DNA of 64,000 bases from Gorsachius magnificus (taxonomy: Eukaryota > Chordata > Aves > Pelecaniformes > Ardeidae). Below the pieces are notes generated by a model. The model was given only the letters and a program-made list of their open reading frames with translations. It did no database searches and was not told where the DNA came from. A program made the position numbers and the translations under genes. This document shows positions 39,083-51,591 of this stretch, one piece after another. The stretch's first letter is position 1. Each line of letters starts with the position of its first letter. The stretch covers positions 68,420,612 through 68,484,611 of the forward strand of contig CM067084.1 in assembly GCA_034008185.1 (NCBI GenBank). Direction: 5' to 3'.

Positions 39083-39849
39083 AATTTTTTTTATCAAAGT
39101 GTCCATGAATAGGATTTCTAAAAGTACACAAAGGAATTAGGAGTATAAGTCTAATTGAAAACCATGAAACTTGGGCTTTTAACTCTCTTGGGTTACTCCT
39201 TGGGGTAGAATTTCCAAAAGACTTGAGTGTTTGGCAGTTTGTAATAATTTATTTATTAAATTTATTAAGAAGCTGCTGGGTGTTCAGCACATATGAAACT
39301 CAGGCCATTGCATAGATGTCTAGAAGAATTTCTCTCTATAGTTGATGTTCTTCATGTCTCTTCTAATGTGACATCATGATGATTTATGGTTAACTACTCC
39401 TATAAAGCAGTTCACCTTGAACTATAGGCTTCAAAAACCTGGTTAATCCTCTCTCCAGCAGGTGATTGCCGAATTTTTCAGAGGGATATAGTGCAGTGGT
39501 CAATGGGAAAAGAAGTGCCCAAAGGAAGGGGAAAAAATATAACTGTATAAATTTATAAAAATGACATGTAGCTAATGGGAGAACACTCTAGGCAAATGGG
39601 TCCTGATTTTAGAACTTGTATTTATTGGATTCAAAGATCACCAGAATAATACTTCCTCGGGGCTTTTCTCTTGGTACTGAATAGATTAGAAACGGGGGAT
39701 GAAGGGGAAAAGAATGGCTTGAATAGTAAGGGAGATTTCTTTGAGATCTTTGATGATTTTTAGTGCTTAGAATCAAAGGCAGACATCAGACAGGACTACG
39801 AACATGAGAAAGAAGAAGGGTTGGGGAAGGAGACCACACTCTATTCACA

Positions 39850-40960
39850 TCACGACTTTGGATCACTACTGGCACCCACAAGTTCTGACATCACTGGAAA
39901 ACTCTTGAGCTCTAAATTTTACTGCTCAAGAAGCCTCTCTACTTCTTTTGCCTACTGACTCTCACTAGCTCGCTGCCCCTGTTGCTTGGTAATCCTTGCA
40001 ACAGTTATATTGCCTTATTTTATAGCTTGGCTAGTTGTGTTACTGAAGACTTGCTAATTAATTTTCCTGCCTTCTAACTGTTTGGCTGGCTCTTACCTTC
40101 TTATTGAGCCATTGACAATACCCTTCTATTACTTTCCTGTCAGACTTACTACTTCCTTCAGCTACGACTAACTCCCTTGTCTACTGTATCCCTTTCTACT
40201 CTTCTGTCTTCTGCAGTGCTGATCTTTTTCTTTAAACAGGTGGTTTATTTTTTGTGCCATCCACCAGAGTTTTTTTCCCTTTCTCACAACTTTTTGATTC
40301 CACAACTTCATCCTCTTATGTGGTTTCTATTACTCTTCCTGTGGTAAACACTGAAAAATCTGGTTTTCTGTTTATGTCTGTTATTTTCACCAATATCTTC
40401 TACCACCTTTCATCAATACTGAGCCTATCTATCTGTCCATTTAAATATGATATATTAAAACCTGTCACTTGTCAAGTTGTTAATGCTTGTCAGAATGTCA
40501 AGGGGTTTTCTTTTCCTTTCTCCTTTTTTGTCACAGATGATGACTACTATATTATAGCTGTCACTATGAAAATGGATGCAGCTGTGATTCCACTTCCTTT
40601 TTGGAAAGCCATTCTTGACTTCAATTTTTCATTTTTCCATATCAAAACCCTTGCTATTTTGCTTTCTCTGAGTTCTTGGCTTTTCTTTTTCCAAAGTCAA
40701 CCAGAAGAATCTGACAACTGTAATCTTCTCATATCTGGTTTCCTTGGTGTCCACATCATGCTCACAAATCTGTCCAGATAGTTTCTTTATAACTGTAAAT
40801 ATGTTTACCATGACATTCTGATCATATTGTCTCTCTCTTTGAATCCTTCTTCTCCTCCAGTGTGCTACATGCAACTATTACACCAGTTAATGATCAGCGC
40901 TGTTGGCAACTCAGCCCCCTCTCAGCATTGCACGTGCTTCTTTTCTTCCATACCATCATT
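39850..40960 (+). other. Pyrimidine-skewed kilobase with a 175-codon open frame
   Basis: The plus strand is strongly enriched in T and C over about 1.1 kb. A frame at 40254-40781 is open for 175 codons but begins at GTG; the first in-frame ATG is at 40374, leaving 135 codons. The product would be rich in Phe, Ser, Ile and Leu as expected from T-rich DNA, and shows no domain or signal I recognise. The skew may mark an old inserted element in antisense orientation or simply strand bias. It is not called as a gene. Confidence 0.35.
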
Positions 40961-41989
40961 TACACATAGAAGAGTTTGCACCACTCCATAAAGCCCCTGG
41001 TTCCTCAAAACTTGCTTCTTCTGGCAGGATCATAGAGAAACTGATGAGTGGTAACTAAATAAATCCTCAGGAGAGACTTAAGATATTTATTTTACTCATG
41101 CTACACCTCATTAATCATTCTAGCTAGCTGTTGAATCTTGACTTGATAGATATTGGGATCTTTGGCACAAGGTCTTCCACTTATTTAGTTTTTCTTGCAT
41201 TTTATCATGATGGGTATCCTTTTCCTGAAACACAGAAACCATCATAATATCAACCTTTCCTTTTTCCTTAAAATATGGGCTCCTATATCAGGATTGCAAA
41301 TAAGCCGCCCAGAAGTCATTCACTTCACTTCATTGGAAATGAAGAATGTTCAGCAACAACAGCCTTTAAATTATGGCAAGTCCAAGCTAATATTCAAATT
41401 AAGGTTCTAACTATAGGACCTTTGCAGGGGTCTTTGGAAAAAGAGATAATGGATGTCGCTGCTTTTGTTTCTTATGCATACATGTAGTGCAATCCTTGAA
41501 TTAAACCTTTAGAAAGGAGACAAAATTCTCCTAATCAGCAAAATCTAGCTTTGGCTCTTACACACTTAGTTTATTAATCTATTGTGCTTTTGAGTGTGAG
41601 GTCAAAGTAAGGGAAATCCACCCTCCAGAAGATTCTGAAACTTTGAGAGAAAAAGTTGATCCCAGACTTTCTTTTCTCCAGAATGAAACATTCTTTAAAT
41701 ACTGCAACTTAATCAGAAGTTTATTATATTATATCCTGCAACATGATAACAGCAAAACAAAATCTTTGCTTCATTCTAGTAGGAAATTTTGACTACTTCA
41801 ATGAATTCTCACAAAGAATTGTAATGTATTCAAGAAAAGATGTCAGACGTAAAAAGTGCCATCAGCAAATCTTTTACCAATCTTACCACAACATATTTTT
41901 TGGCTAGTTACTCAAAGCTGTATATTATATATAGCAATTGTCCAAACCATACTTTTTCTTTCCTTTTTTCCCTAAGTTTTGCATATGTA

Positions 41990-42045
41990 ATTCTGATGTA
42001 ATTCCGTTCACTTCAGTGAAGTTATGCCCCACTGGATTAACCCAC
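41990..42045. repeat. Old sauropsid repeat (GTAATTCCGTTCACTTCAG)
   Basis: CTGATGTAATTCCGTTCACT and TTCAGTGAAGTTATGCCCCA show the familiar mirrored TTCACTTCAGTGAA centre of the palindromic sauropsid repeat group, here with an 8-base exact inverted core. The rest is decayed. Confidence 0.5.
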
Positions 42046-43469
42046 ATACTCAAATTATATTTCTCAGTTTCCAGTATAAACACCCCACTTTGCAGCCCAT
42101 ACGTTTCTGGGTAGCATTTAGCTGAACAAGGAATCCCACTGATGCCAGTACAAGTAAAACCCACTGAAAAGGTAGATGGAAGGCAGAATCAAGACCTCAT
42201 AAAGTTGAAGACAACTATAGAGTTAACTAATCTCTATGCTTGCTCTCTGCAGACGTTTAGAATCCTCCTGAGCAATCTCTCTGTATTGTAATATGCAATT
42301 CATTATAGAGACTCCAAGTGGGCTTATTTTCAAGCCTTTCTTTTTCTTTAGCCCTAACAGGATTTGAATTTGCGTTTCATTTCTCACTCATATCTTTCCT
42401 CCTTGCTTTCAGATTTCCCCATTTGTTCTCCTTCACAAATGGATCTTTGGACAAACATTTTGTATGTGGGATGGGTCGCCATGTTAAAAAGATTATCTCA
42501 CCATGGAGTCCATCGGCATTTAGCAACAACAGCACTTATATTTTTCTCAGGTTGCCTTTATCTCTTAATCATTATTAGATGACTGTTTTATGACATCTTC
42601 TTCATCCAGAGATAAAATCAATTAGTTGAAAAATCTTTAGCTTGTTAGCTACAGTCAAAAAACTAACTGCAAGCTTGGATGTGTATAATTGTATTTTCCA
42701 GTTCAGTGAGCATGTGCGCAGGAAAACAGCCACAACCCCCAGCAGGGAATGGTCAGCTGGTCCCAGCCTATTCAGGGCTCTTGGTGCCAGCCAGCTTTCA
42801 AAGAGGGAGGGGTGGGCCCTAAGGAGCCAAAAGGATTTTCCCGACCCTCTTGGGTAATTTACACCAATCTTAAACATGTATGTTTGTCTGAAGTCTCTTT
42901 TATCAGCGTGGTAATCCCATTACTGACAAATGAAGATGTAATCACAGTTTATTCAAATCGTTTGAAAGCTTTATCCCCTTTTGAGAGAAAGGAGAAAGTA
43001 CAATTGGCTGCAACTGACTTCTTAAACTCCTACTGGGACACTAGCAAAGCAAAAATGATTTTTAAAAAGCATCGGCACTTGGATATAGTATAAAAAGTAT
43101 AGCCTACAGGATCCCTGAAGAAAGGAGTCTTCTCCTGCTTATGGAATTTACAGCATACTCAGCACTGTTACTGCTAATTTAAATCAGGGAAAGTGAGAGA
43201 ATAGTGTTCTCTTCTTGGTTTGTCCTACTGCGATATTTCCAACGAATGCTATCTCTGCTTAACTCCATCAGTAGCCGTGAGGGTAGGGATGCTGGCTGAA
43301 CCGTGCCTCCACCACCAGGGTAACCATCTGCTAACATGCAGAGATCCTCCCTTTTGTGAAATGTACACCAATAACCAGAACAGTATGGAAAAAGAGCTAG
43401 AATAGATAACCTCATGCATTTTCAAGGGGAAAATTAACTGTCTCAGTGTTTCTCCATCAGCCCTGTTTG

Positions 43470-43545
43470 TAGCAAAGGGAAACAGAAGCATAGACCCAGG
43501 GAAAAGTCTTGGTGCAGAAATGAAGCCTTGAACATTAAAGTCTCT
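43470..43545 (-). repeat. Possible MIR-type SINE trace
   Basis: GGGAAACAGAAGCATAGACC, GGGAAAAGTCTTGGTGCAG and GAAGCCTTGAAC follow the reversed MIR order loosely. This is a weak match. Confidence 0.25.
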
Positions 43546-44290
43546 AAGGTGATGAAGTGCCAGAGAGGATCCAGAGGAGGCCCCTCGCTAAACCTTCATG
43601 TCTGGAACAACTTCCATGTCTCAGGTCTAACTCATTCACACTGCTCTGATACGCTGATATAAAGGTTATAAAAACAATGTGAAAATTATACCTCCCTCTT
43701 CTTCGTCCTAAATCACACCAAAGAACAGTTTTAGTAATTTTATGACTAAATATATGCCCAGACAGCCTAAAAAATTAAAATGCAGATAAAAATGTTTAGA
43801 TGATTTTAGCTCCTGAACAAGAAAAAAAAAATATCTAGCATTTCAAATGCAAATTCCTTTATTAGGCAGATATCTGTGACATGAGTTTCTTGGCTTCATG
43901 ATGAAATTTGACCTCACTGTGTTCTGATTTCAGCTGGGATAAGTTAATTTTTTTTTCCTCTAGTAGCTACTATAGCACTGTGGTTTGGATTTAGGATGAG
44001 AAGAATGCTGATAACACCCTGATGGTTAGTTGTTGCTAAGCAGTGCTTACAGTAAGTCAAGGACTTTTCAGCTTCCCATGTCCTGCCAGTGAGAAGCTGG
44101 GAGGGGGCACAGCCAGGACAGCTGACCCCAACTGGCCCAAGGGCTATTCCAGACCATAGGACGTCATGCTCAGTATAGAAACTGGGGGGAGGTGGCCAGG
44201 GGGGTACCTCTGCTCAGGAACTTTCTGGGCATCAGCCAGTGGCTGGTGAGCAAGTGCACTGTGTATCATTTATTTTGTATAGTATTTTAT

Positions 44291-44363
44291 ATTATTATTA
44301 TTATTGTTGTTGTTGTTGTTATTGTTGTTGTTGTTGTTATTGTTGTTGTTATTATTATTATTT
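44291..44363 (+). repeat. (TTG/TTA)n tract inside the solo LTR
   Basis: About 24 trinucleotides alternate between TTA and TTG blocks. The tract lies between the conserved LTR core and the polyadenylation signal. It is absent from the other two LTR copies in the window and is likely to be length-variable. Confidence 0.95.
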
Positions 44364-44382
44364 TCCATTCATTTTCTGTCCT

Positions 44383-44388
44383 ATTAAA
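44383..44388 (+). promoter_or_regulatory. ATTAAA polyadenylation signal in the solo LTR
   Basis: The signal is intact and in the same context as the one at 6068-6073. It could still terminate transcripts that read through from the left. Confidence 0.6.
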
Positions 44389-44523
44389 CTGTCTTTATCT
44401 CAACCCACAAATTTTACTTTTTTTTTTTTCCTGATTCTCTCTCTCATCCCACTGAGGAGGCGGGGAGTGAGCGAACGGCTGCGTAGTGTTCAGCTGCCTG
44501 CTGGGTTAAACCACAACACACTG

Positions 44524-47500
44524 ATAAACAGAATATCATGTTCTGCAGTTTTCAATATAGGGCAGTACTACATGAGGTGACGATTGCTTTACATTTCCAT
44601 TAGCTAATGTGAATCCCTTAGGTAAACTGCTTTTGCCCTCAGAAATCTATATTTTTATTTCTTTTTATTACCAGAGTTCCCCAACCTAGACTAGGAATTA
44701 ATTACATGAGTACATAATAAGGAAAACATTTTGCTTTGAAAAACATAAAGTGTAAATAGACCGAAATTGGGAAGAGAGACTTGGAGCAACTGGCCTGACA
44801 CCATACAGCAAGTCAATTTTGTAGCGGGGAGTAGTCTTTACTTTCACAGCTCCATAGGATCATTTTCAGTTAATAAAACCCAGCACCTCCAGTGCAGTGG
44901 TACTTGTTTCTTTCTTTTTGCTGAACCTTTCCTTTTGCTGGAACAAGTTTTCCCGTGGCCACACAGTGAACCAGATTTGGGAGAGGGTAGAAGTAACATA
45001 GCCAGAAAAAAAAAAAAAAAAAAGAAAAACGTTAATTTTCAGCTGGATCAGTTCCCCACTCTGAGTCATTGTTCAGCTGTGCAAACTCTCATGCTGGCAC
45101 AACGGAAGGCATGACAAAGGCATGGAAACGGCCTGCCCAGGCAAGGGAAGGGAGATGCTCCACAGCGAGAACAGCGGTGTCGGCAGCAGTGCTGGCTTTC
45201 ACCACCTTCACGTGGCCAAAATGGTGGCCTCTGTTCCCTCATGAGCTTCACCTCAGTTTTGCGTTGTACTGAGACTGCTTTAGTATTGGTAATGGCATCT
45301 CCTTTTGGCTCTGCACTGCATGTGTGTGTGTTCAGAAGGAGGCATTCAGCTGTGTGAGCAATATCCCCCTCTGAAGGACCTGCATCCTGCAGCTTGGAAA
45401 CCCCAGCTTGAAAAGAAGAGTTGCAGAATCTAGGAGTAAGAAGCCTCCACAGGAAAGGGTCAGAAAGGCAATAGATATTATCCTGTTTGTAGGCAGTATC
45501 CAGAGTTGAGAGGTACCAGGAGTCATTTTCCAACTTCTATTTTGTTCTACTTTTTTTTGGTTGGGTTCTCTGTTTCTTCTGAGGGTGTGTGAAATGATAA
45601 ATTTCAACAGGTATTTGGAATACCAAACAACATCTAATTGAAGATTGATTATCATATGATGAAAACACAGTCATTCAAATCAGCCACTTGTGCTAAAGAG
45701 ATTACTTTAATCCTTAATGAAGTTGTTCTTCGAGAAACTTCAGTTCATACTATCAAAATGCTGCCTGCTGCTGATCATTTAGTAACATCTCCAAGAATAC
45801 TGGTAGGAATGATCTGGTGAGGAGATTTCTGTGAGTCACTAACTACAATTTACATTATTATACTTAATTATGAACCTGATAGAGTAATTTATTTTTTATG
45901 CTAGAAGAATAACCTCTGTATGCTGGATGTTTCCAATTAAACACAAACATGAGCACTTCCTATCCATCTTCTGCTGGATGCATCATGTCAGACCATGTTT
46001 TGGCCCTGTGTACATTTTCCTGCTCTCAGAGCAAAAAAAGGATATTTCCAAATTCTCTTTTTCAGCTGGGAGTTCCTTTCCAAAGCTATTGAACTTGAGG
46101 GTTGAGACACAAAGCAGAGGTCCAGGAGCGAGATGTACAGAAGAACACTGAGACTAGGAAGAAGAAACCGTGCCATATTGCAGGGGATCCCATCGCGAGC
46201 AAGTCAGACCTTTCAAGAAAGCTCTGAGAATTTTGCTGAGCTCTATCACAGCCTTTGCAGCTGTCAGACATGAACCTTGCCCAGTATTAAGCAGCACAAG
46301 CAGAGGACAGGGCACAACTGATGGGTGCACTGAGCTGTCAAACTGAACGTGAGGAGATGTGCAAGAAGTAAGTAACTTGGGCTCCATTTGGGTTCTGGAG
46401 ATGGGTTCCAAAGCCCACTGCATTCTTTCAGTAGCCTTTGGATTTACTGTACTTGTAGTTCAGCATCTGCATAATTTCTTATACTTTCAAGTAGACAACT
46501 TCTTTAAGCTTTTTAGCTTGAGGAATGGTTATGTGTCCTGATATTATGAGTAAATGGTATGGTCCATGTTACTGATCACGTCTTGAGCAGCAGACTCCAT
46601 TGCAGGTTTATGTTGATCTATGATGAGTGTTACAGATCCTTTCTTTTTTGTGGTGAGGTGCATTTGACTTTGTAGTGTGATCCTACTCCCCCCATAAATG
46701 AATTATAGTGAGATCTAAACATCAGGAAAATCCAATGGAGGGTCAGAGTAATGGCTCTGTAATATTTGTGCATTATGCTGCCAGAAAATAGTAACGGGTA
46801 TCTACTCTGTCACTTTATGATTCTAATGTTGGCTCCCTGATGTCTAATGATCAGCTGGTGAGTTAATGCTCTCCCCAAAGTACATTTTAGGAATTCCAAG
46901 TACAGCCTTACTTTTGAGTCTGTCCTTTTATCATGCACACACAAAAAATCAAGACCATTCATATTCTTCAAAGTAGTGCTGATCCGTAATTTGGTAATCT
47001 ATCATAAAGCATTTTTTATTTTTTTTCTCAAGCAGAAGATGTCTTTTCCACCACATAAAATTTTTCATTAAAATGTATGGCTTGGGAAAATGTTTTATGT
47101 GTTTTGGACTCAAACATATATTTTTCTGAAAGAGGTTCATTTTCATGGAAAAAAAGTTTCATTAAAAAGATCTATCTTTTCTTTACATTGGTGAAAAGGG
47201 AAAGATAAGAAAAAATTTATATCCAATATGAAAATATTTCCACGTTGAAAAAAATGGTACATTGAAGAAAAACTCTTTTTTTGTTTGAAAGCACTTATGA
47301 ATTTTTAAATTTTAAAAATCATATTTATATGTAATACATTTGCCAAAGTGAAACTCTTACAAAATTGTGTTTATTTAATATTTGTTTTGAGAAAAGAAAA
47401 TTACTAAAGTCTGAAAATGCTGAAATGTACCATCTCAACAGCTCTTGAGCAAAGGTATGAAATGTTTTGATCATGAAAATATTTTATTTTTCTTATTCTA

Positions 47501-47689
47501 TATTGTATGTAACTGAAAAGTCAAAATTAAAATCCACAAAATTATTTATTTTTAATTTAAAGTTTTGACCAACATAAATTCTTTTTCTGACATTTTCTTT
47601 TACGCATTTTGTTTTAATTTGGAGGACTTCCTGGCCAATCAAGAAACAGATGGACTCAAAACCTTGTGAAATAAAAATTCTAGCTTCTC
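44524..47689. other. Non-coding sequence
   Basis: A weak MIR-like trace lies at 44770-44835 (AGAGACTTGGAGCAACTGG, then CACCATACAGCAAGTC) on the minus strand, and an A18 run at 45006-45023. A stretch at 46.06-46.37 kb ends in AAGAA followed by GTAAGTAAC, a strong splice-donor match, but no coding frame or upstream acceptor could be tied to it. The interval 46.9-47.6 kb is very AT-rich. Confidence 0.4.
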
Positions 47690-47940
47690 CTCAATTGTAG
47701 TATTTACCCTTTCCTGCTAATCCATAGCTCAGAGGTCTGCCAAAGCCTCCATGCCCAGTCGGGCTAGCGCAGTTACGGCGTTTCAGTTTTGTAGCTAATA
47801 ACCTACCATAGCTATCGGAATATCCCCATTCGCTCTGCCTGTAATGATCGTATTTAGGGGCCCAGGCATGTAGAAATTCTCTGATGAAAAAGCTCATTAA
47901 TGTAAGAAGTTGCATAAAAGATGAATGTTCTTCCATTTAT
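47690..47940. promoter_or_regulatory. CpG-retaining patch, candidate conserved element or exon
   Basis: Seven CpGs lie in about 95 bases (47757-47850) inside strongly AT-rich, CpG-poor DNA. A minus-strand frame is open across 47691-47936 for about 81 codons, including a basic stretch KLKRR and a segment GFGRPLSYG, and contains possible acceptor and donor dinucleotides. I do not recognise the peptide. The left part contains CTCATTAATG-type motifs. Retained CpG can mean either constraint or lack of methylation. Confidence 0.3.
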
Positions 47941-50900
47941 AAGTAATCAACTTACCATATCTTTAGAGAAAAGGCCTATTTTTAGCTGTTGGGCCAAGCT
48001 TGAGGATAATCTCTACTGCTCTGTACAGTTATGATTGTTATCAGGTTTGTCTTTGCTTAAAAAGTTTATGCTGGGCATCCAATTACCTTTAAAATGGTGA
48101 AGCTTATTGCAAGTGTTGAGAGACCCTCTGACCCTTGGGCTATGGGATAGTGTGCTCTAGCTGTACAGTAGATCCTCGATTAATCAAGCTTTGCAGTATT
48201 GGATTATTGTTCCCCCTATGAACTACGCCACAGAATAAGAAAATGTCCTAAACAGTGCCTAAAAATGCCAATTTCCTAAGTCGATATTTTCAGTTTCTTG
48301 TAATTTGTTAGTTTTTAAGTATTTACTAGAAAAGTAGAGAGTCTATAATAACCTCCATGGTTAGAAAGTTGTTCATACTCAGATCTAACAGACACACTGA
48401 GTGAACTCCAGTGTTTATCTAAATGCTTGCCTGTTCAAAACCGGAATGCAAAGGAGCTACATGTGGCCAACCCCTAAGCCTGCAAAGCAGAGAAGAGCTC
48501 CGTTACAACTTTTGGGCTGTTCCTGTACATAAACATCTTTTGTTTTAAGGCTCCTCAAAAGTTTTCCTCAGTCCTTTGCATATGCCTTATAGCCTCCCTT
48601 GAAAATAACAGTATGTTTGCTTCTCCAGTCTAGGCAGCAGAGCTAAACTAATCTAAATACATACGAGAACTAATAATACAGCTGTCATTTTGCAGAATTT
48701 TGACAAAAGGATGTGAAACAGACTACCTGATGTGTGCTGGGGAATCTGGAATCTGCAAAGAGTGTGGGATCATTGCTGACAGTCTGACATTCCTGATTCG
48801 AGCGGGTAACCGCCAAGTCCAGTTTTTCCTTCCTGTTTCTTATGAAAGGACACATGTGGCTGCAGCCGTACTGCTTTTGGCCATGAGCTCCTCAAATGTT
48901 TTATAGTGTTCACTATACTCATCTGGTCATTAGAATAAGTGCTGGGATAAAACCACGTAAAAGCACGTTGTTGACTAGTTGCTTTGGGGAACACACTGGG
49001 TAGTCCTCATTCTTCTGAGCAATGAATTCTACAGCAATGCTGTGTTCCTAAATGCCTCTACAAAGGAGGCTGTGTAGCAGCATTTGTGAGTATATGAATC
49101 TATTCCAATATTTTAGCTATATATCACTTCCTGTGTTTTATGAAACAGAGAAGAAGGGGGCAGCGAACAAATCCAGAGTGAAACAGCCAAAGTAACATCT
49201 AGGAAAATGGTCTGTACAGAAGCATTTATGATATTTAGGTGTAGGATAGACCTTTTTCTAGTCAAGAGGAAAGGATATAGCTATTGAGCTATTGGAGATA
49301 AAACTATGCTATGGAATGGTATAGTTATGGTACATGTTCTGTAAGAAAAAAAATTGTATGGATTATACTTCAGTGAGAAATCTGGAAGCTATCATGATTT
49401 AATAATGTAAAAGAAAAACTGACACTGTGACCCAAAGGCCAAGAGTTTACACTGACCTAAGGAAAAAAAATCACTCTTTCTTTCCCCCCTCCTGCAAATG
49501 CAGACATACCGATCCTCCTGGGATAAAGCCCATGGCTCTACCCTCACCTCCCTCTCTTCCCCACCTAGGCCTGTGTCTTAGGCATTCGCAGGGCAGCACC
49601 GCAGCCTCTTCGCTACTCCACGACTTCTTACACAAGAGAAGGTTGATTTGCCACATGTGCCGGCCAGCTGTGTCTGCCGCGTGGGATCATGGAGCAGGAG
49701 AGAAGCCACAGCATAATGTTCAAAGCAGAATCCCATCCTGAAGTATTCCTCACAGCAGCGCATCGTTGAGGCCTCTCTTACCTCCTTGCATCTGCTGTGA
49801 CAGGTATGTCTCCCGGGACATCATCCTGTACATCATTGGCTCATGCACCAGGATAGAAAAAATGTCAGTTCTGAGCAGAATTATTAATTTTGCAAGGCTG
49901 AGGCCCTAAACTCAGGAACTGGGAAGAACTGCCCAGCTTCTGGTGGACTGCAGCTTGCAGTCAGGATGCTGCAGCATCTACCTTGAATATTCGGTTAGGA
50001 GTAGTTTGAAAAGTATAGGAGGTTTTGCTTGTATTTAGTGTCACCTAAACCTAATGAAGGCTTTGCAGCCTCTAAATTTTAGGTGCTTGGTGCCCAGGAT
50101 GGGGTCTAGATGTCTTGTACTTGGTATGTAAGCTGCCAGTGAGTTAGGCATCATTTGTCATCAGACTGAAGATATGTTCTCCCTGCCGATAGTTGACTCT
50201 GGCTGATAAGTGTCACTTCAATGCGGGAGCTGCATGGCCACATCAGCATGGCTCAGTGCTTGAACCAATATAGCTTCTAGATGGCACCTGGCTCAACTCC
50301 AGCCACCTCACGGAACAGGCAAAGCAAGATCGCATCTGCCTACAGCCAGTTGTGTGGCTCAACCTCCAAATGGACGGTACACTAAAGGAAAATTATGAGG
50401 TGAGGGAGAAGGGAGAAGAGGGAGGCCTTGTTTTCACCTTTCTCCAAAGTGTAAATACTATGTTAAGTATTTATTTTATTAAGCATAAAAGTCTATGCTC
50501 TATGCAACTATAGAGAGGTGATTAAAGATCCACATTCAAAAATCAGTCCTGAGGTAAGAGCTTGTTTTGATTCAGAAGGCCCGGGCTTCTCTTTTAAAAT
50601 GTGGCCAAGTAAAGAAACACCAATACCCCTCTGTTGATCTCTGCTGCAATCAGCAAAGGATGCAAGATTAATGGGGCTGGAAATCAAGCACAAAAGGAAT
50701 CCTCACCCTGTAATAATGTTTTGGGCACTCAGCAGGGATGAGACCTAGGTTCAGTGTTTGATGTTGTACAATACTTGTATTCCTGGCTGAGTACCCGTAC
50801 TACTAGGCTGCTACACAGGGTGGAGGGGAGGAGAGGTTGGAGCAGAAACCACCTGTCCTCATCTCATTTTGTTTGAAAATGAAATTATTCTATTGATGTC

Positions 50901-51135
50901 TGGTTCATCTGCTGTGAGAATATTGAAAAGATCAGGCCCTGTGTGTGCACAGAACCAGAATGCGTAAGTCTGACAATCAGTGAATTTAGCAGGATGTCAA
51001 AATGCAGCAATATTTTTTTTTTATTACGACTTTATTGTCAGGAACCTCAGTCCTGCTTCTTGAATAATTTCTTTCAGAGGCTTAAAAGGTAAGAAAGAGG
51101 TTTTGGGCTATTCAACTATGGGTTGAATTCCTTCT
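47941..51135. other. Non-coding, mostly unique sequence
   Basis: No supported gene. Composition becomes slightly more GC-rich near 49.5-50.4 kb. Open frames of up to 104 codons at 49.4-49.8 kb overlap on both strands. A TCAGTTTTAAAG-type AT-rich stretch and a T9 run at 51012-51020 are the only low-complexity features noted. Confidence 0.45.
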
Positions 51136-51222
51136 TTATACTAACTGGTGTAAATCAGGAGCCGTTCCAATGAAATCAATAGTTACACAATTGTAAAATT
51201 GGTTAGTGATCAGAGTCTGGCT
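51136..51222 (+). repeat. Old sauropsid repeat (CTGGTGTAAATCAGGAG...)
   Basis: ACTGGTGTAAATCAGGAGCC, then CCAATGAAATCAATAGTTAC, then GATCAGAGTCTGGC follow closely a repeat I know from turtle, crocodilian and bird genomes, whose centre is a CATTGAAGTCAATG-like palindrome. It is the clearest copy of this group in the window. Confidence 0.7.
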
Positions 51223-51591
51223 GAGCAGACCTATGGCATTAATCAGTTTTAAAGATCTGGTCCCTAAGTACTTAATTTCTAGGAAACAGCACAATGTGAC
51301 ATTACAAGGATCCTATTTAGAGACACACACTCTGCAGATCAAAGCAGGAACTACTGGAAATGCTTTCTGAAGGTATGTGTAACTATAAAATGTTTTGAGT
51401 GGCTGCCAGTATTTTGTAATCAGTGTTGTAAAGTTTTGTGATACTCTTGATGTCTGCAGATGTTATGTGGCCCGTGGCACAGAGCTGATGTTCTGAATTA
51501 CCAATTATATACCTAATGGAGCCCTGAGAACTAACTCCTGCCCTCCTTTGGGTACTGGGGCAGTCTTTAAATGCTAGCAAAGGACTGATGC

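Larger units (their letters stand above)
43915..44523 (+). mobile_element. Solo LTR with 5-bp target duplication
   Basis: The LTR runs from 43920 (TGTTCTGATTTCAGCTGGGA) to 44518 (CCACAACA) and keeps TG...CA ends. The flanks are CACTG at 43915-43919 and CACTG at 44519-44523. It belongs to the same broad family as the LTRs at 3.9-6.2 kb and shares a conserved core with them (from about 44093 to 44187), but differs downstream of that core, including a trinucleotide tract. No internal retroviral sequence is present, so it is the product of recombination between the two LTRs of a former provirus. Confidence 0.92.

Noticed and set aside
44770..44835. MIR-like trace on the minus strand
   Set aside because: The order of words fits loosely, but no block longer than about 12 bases matches, so it is mentioned only in the block description.
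46060..46372. Exon-like stretch ending at a strong donor, GTAAGTAAC
   Set aside because: No acceptor or continuous coding frame could be paired with it. A single good donor motif is expected by chance in 64 kb.
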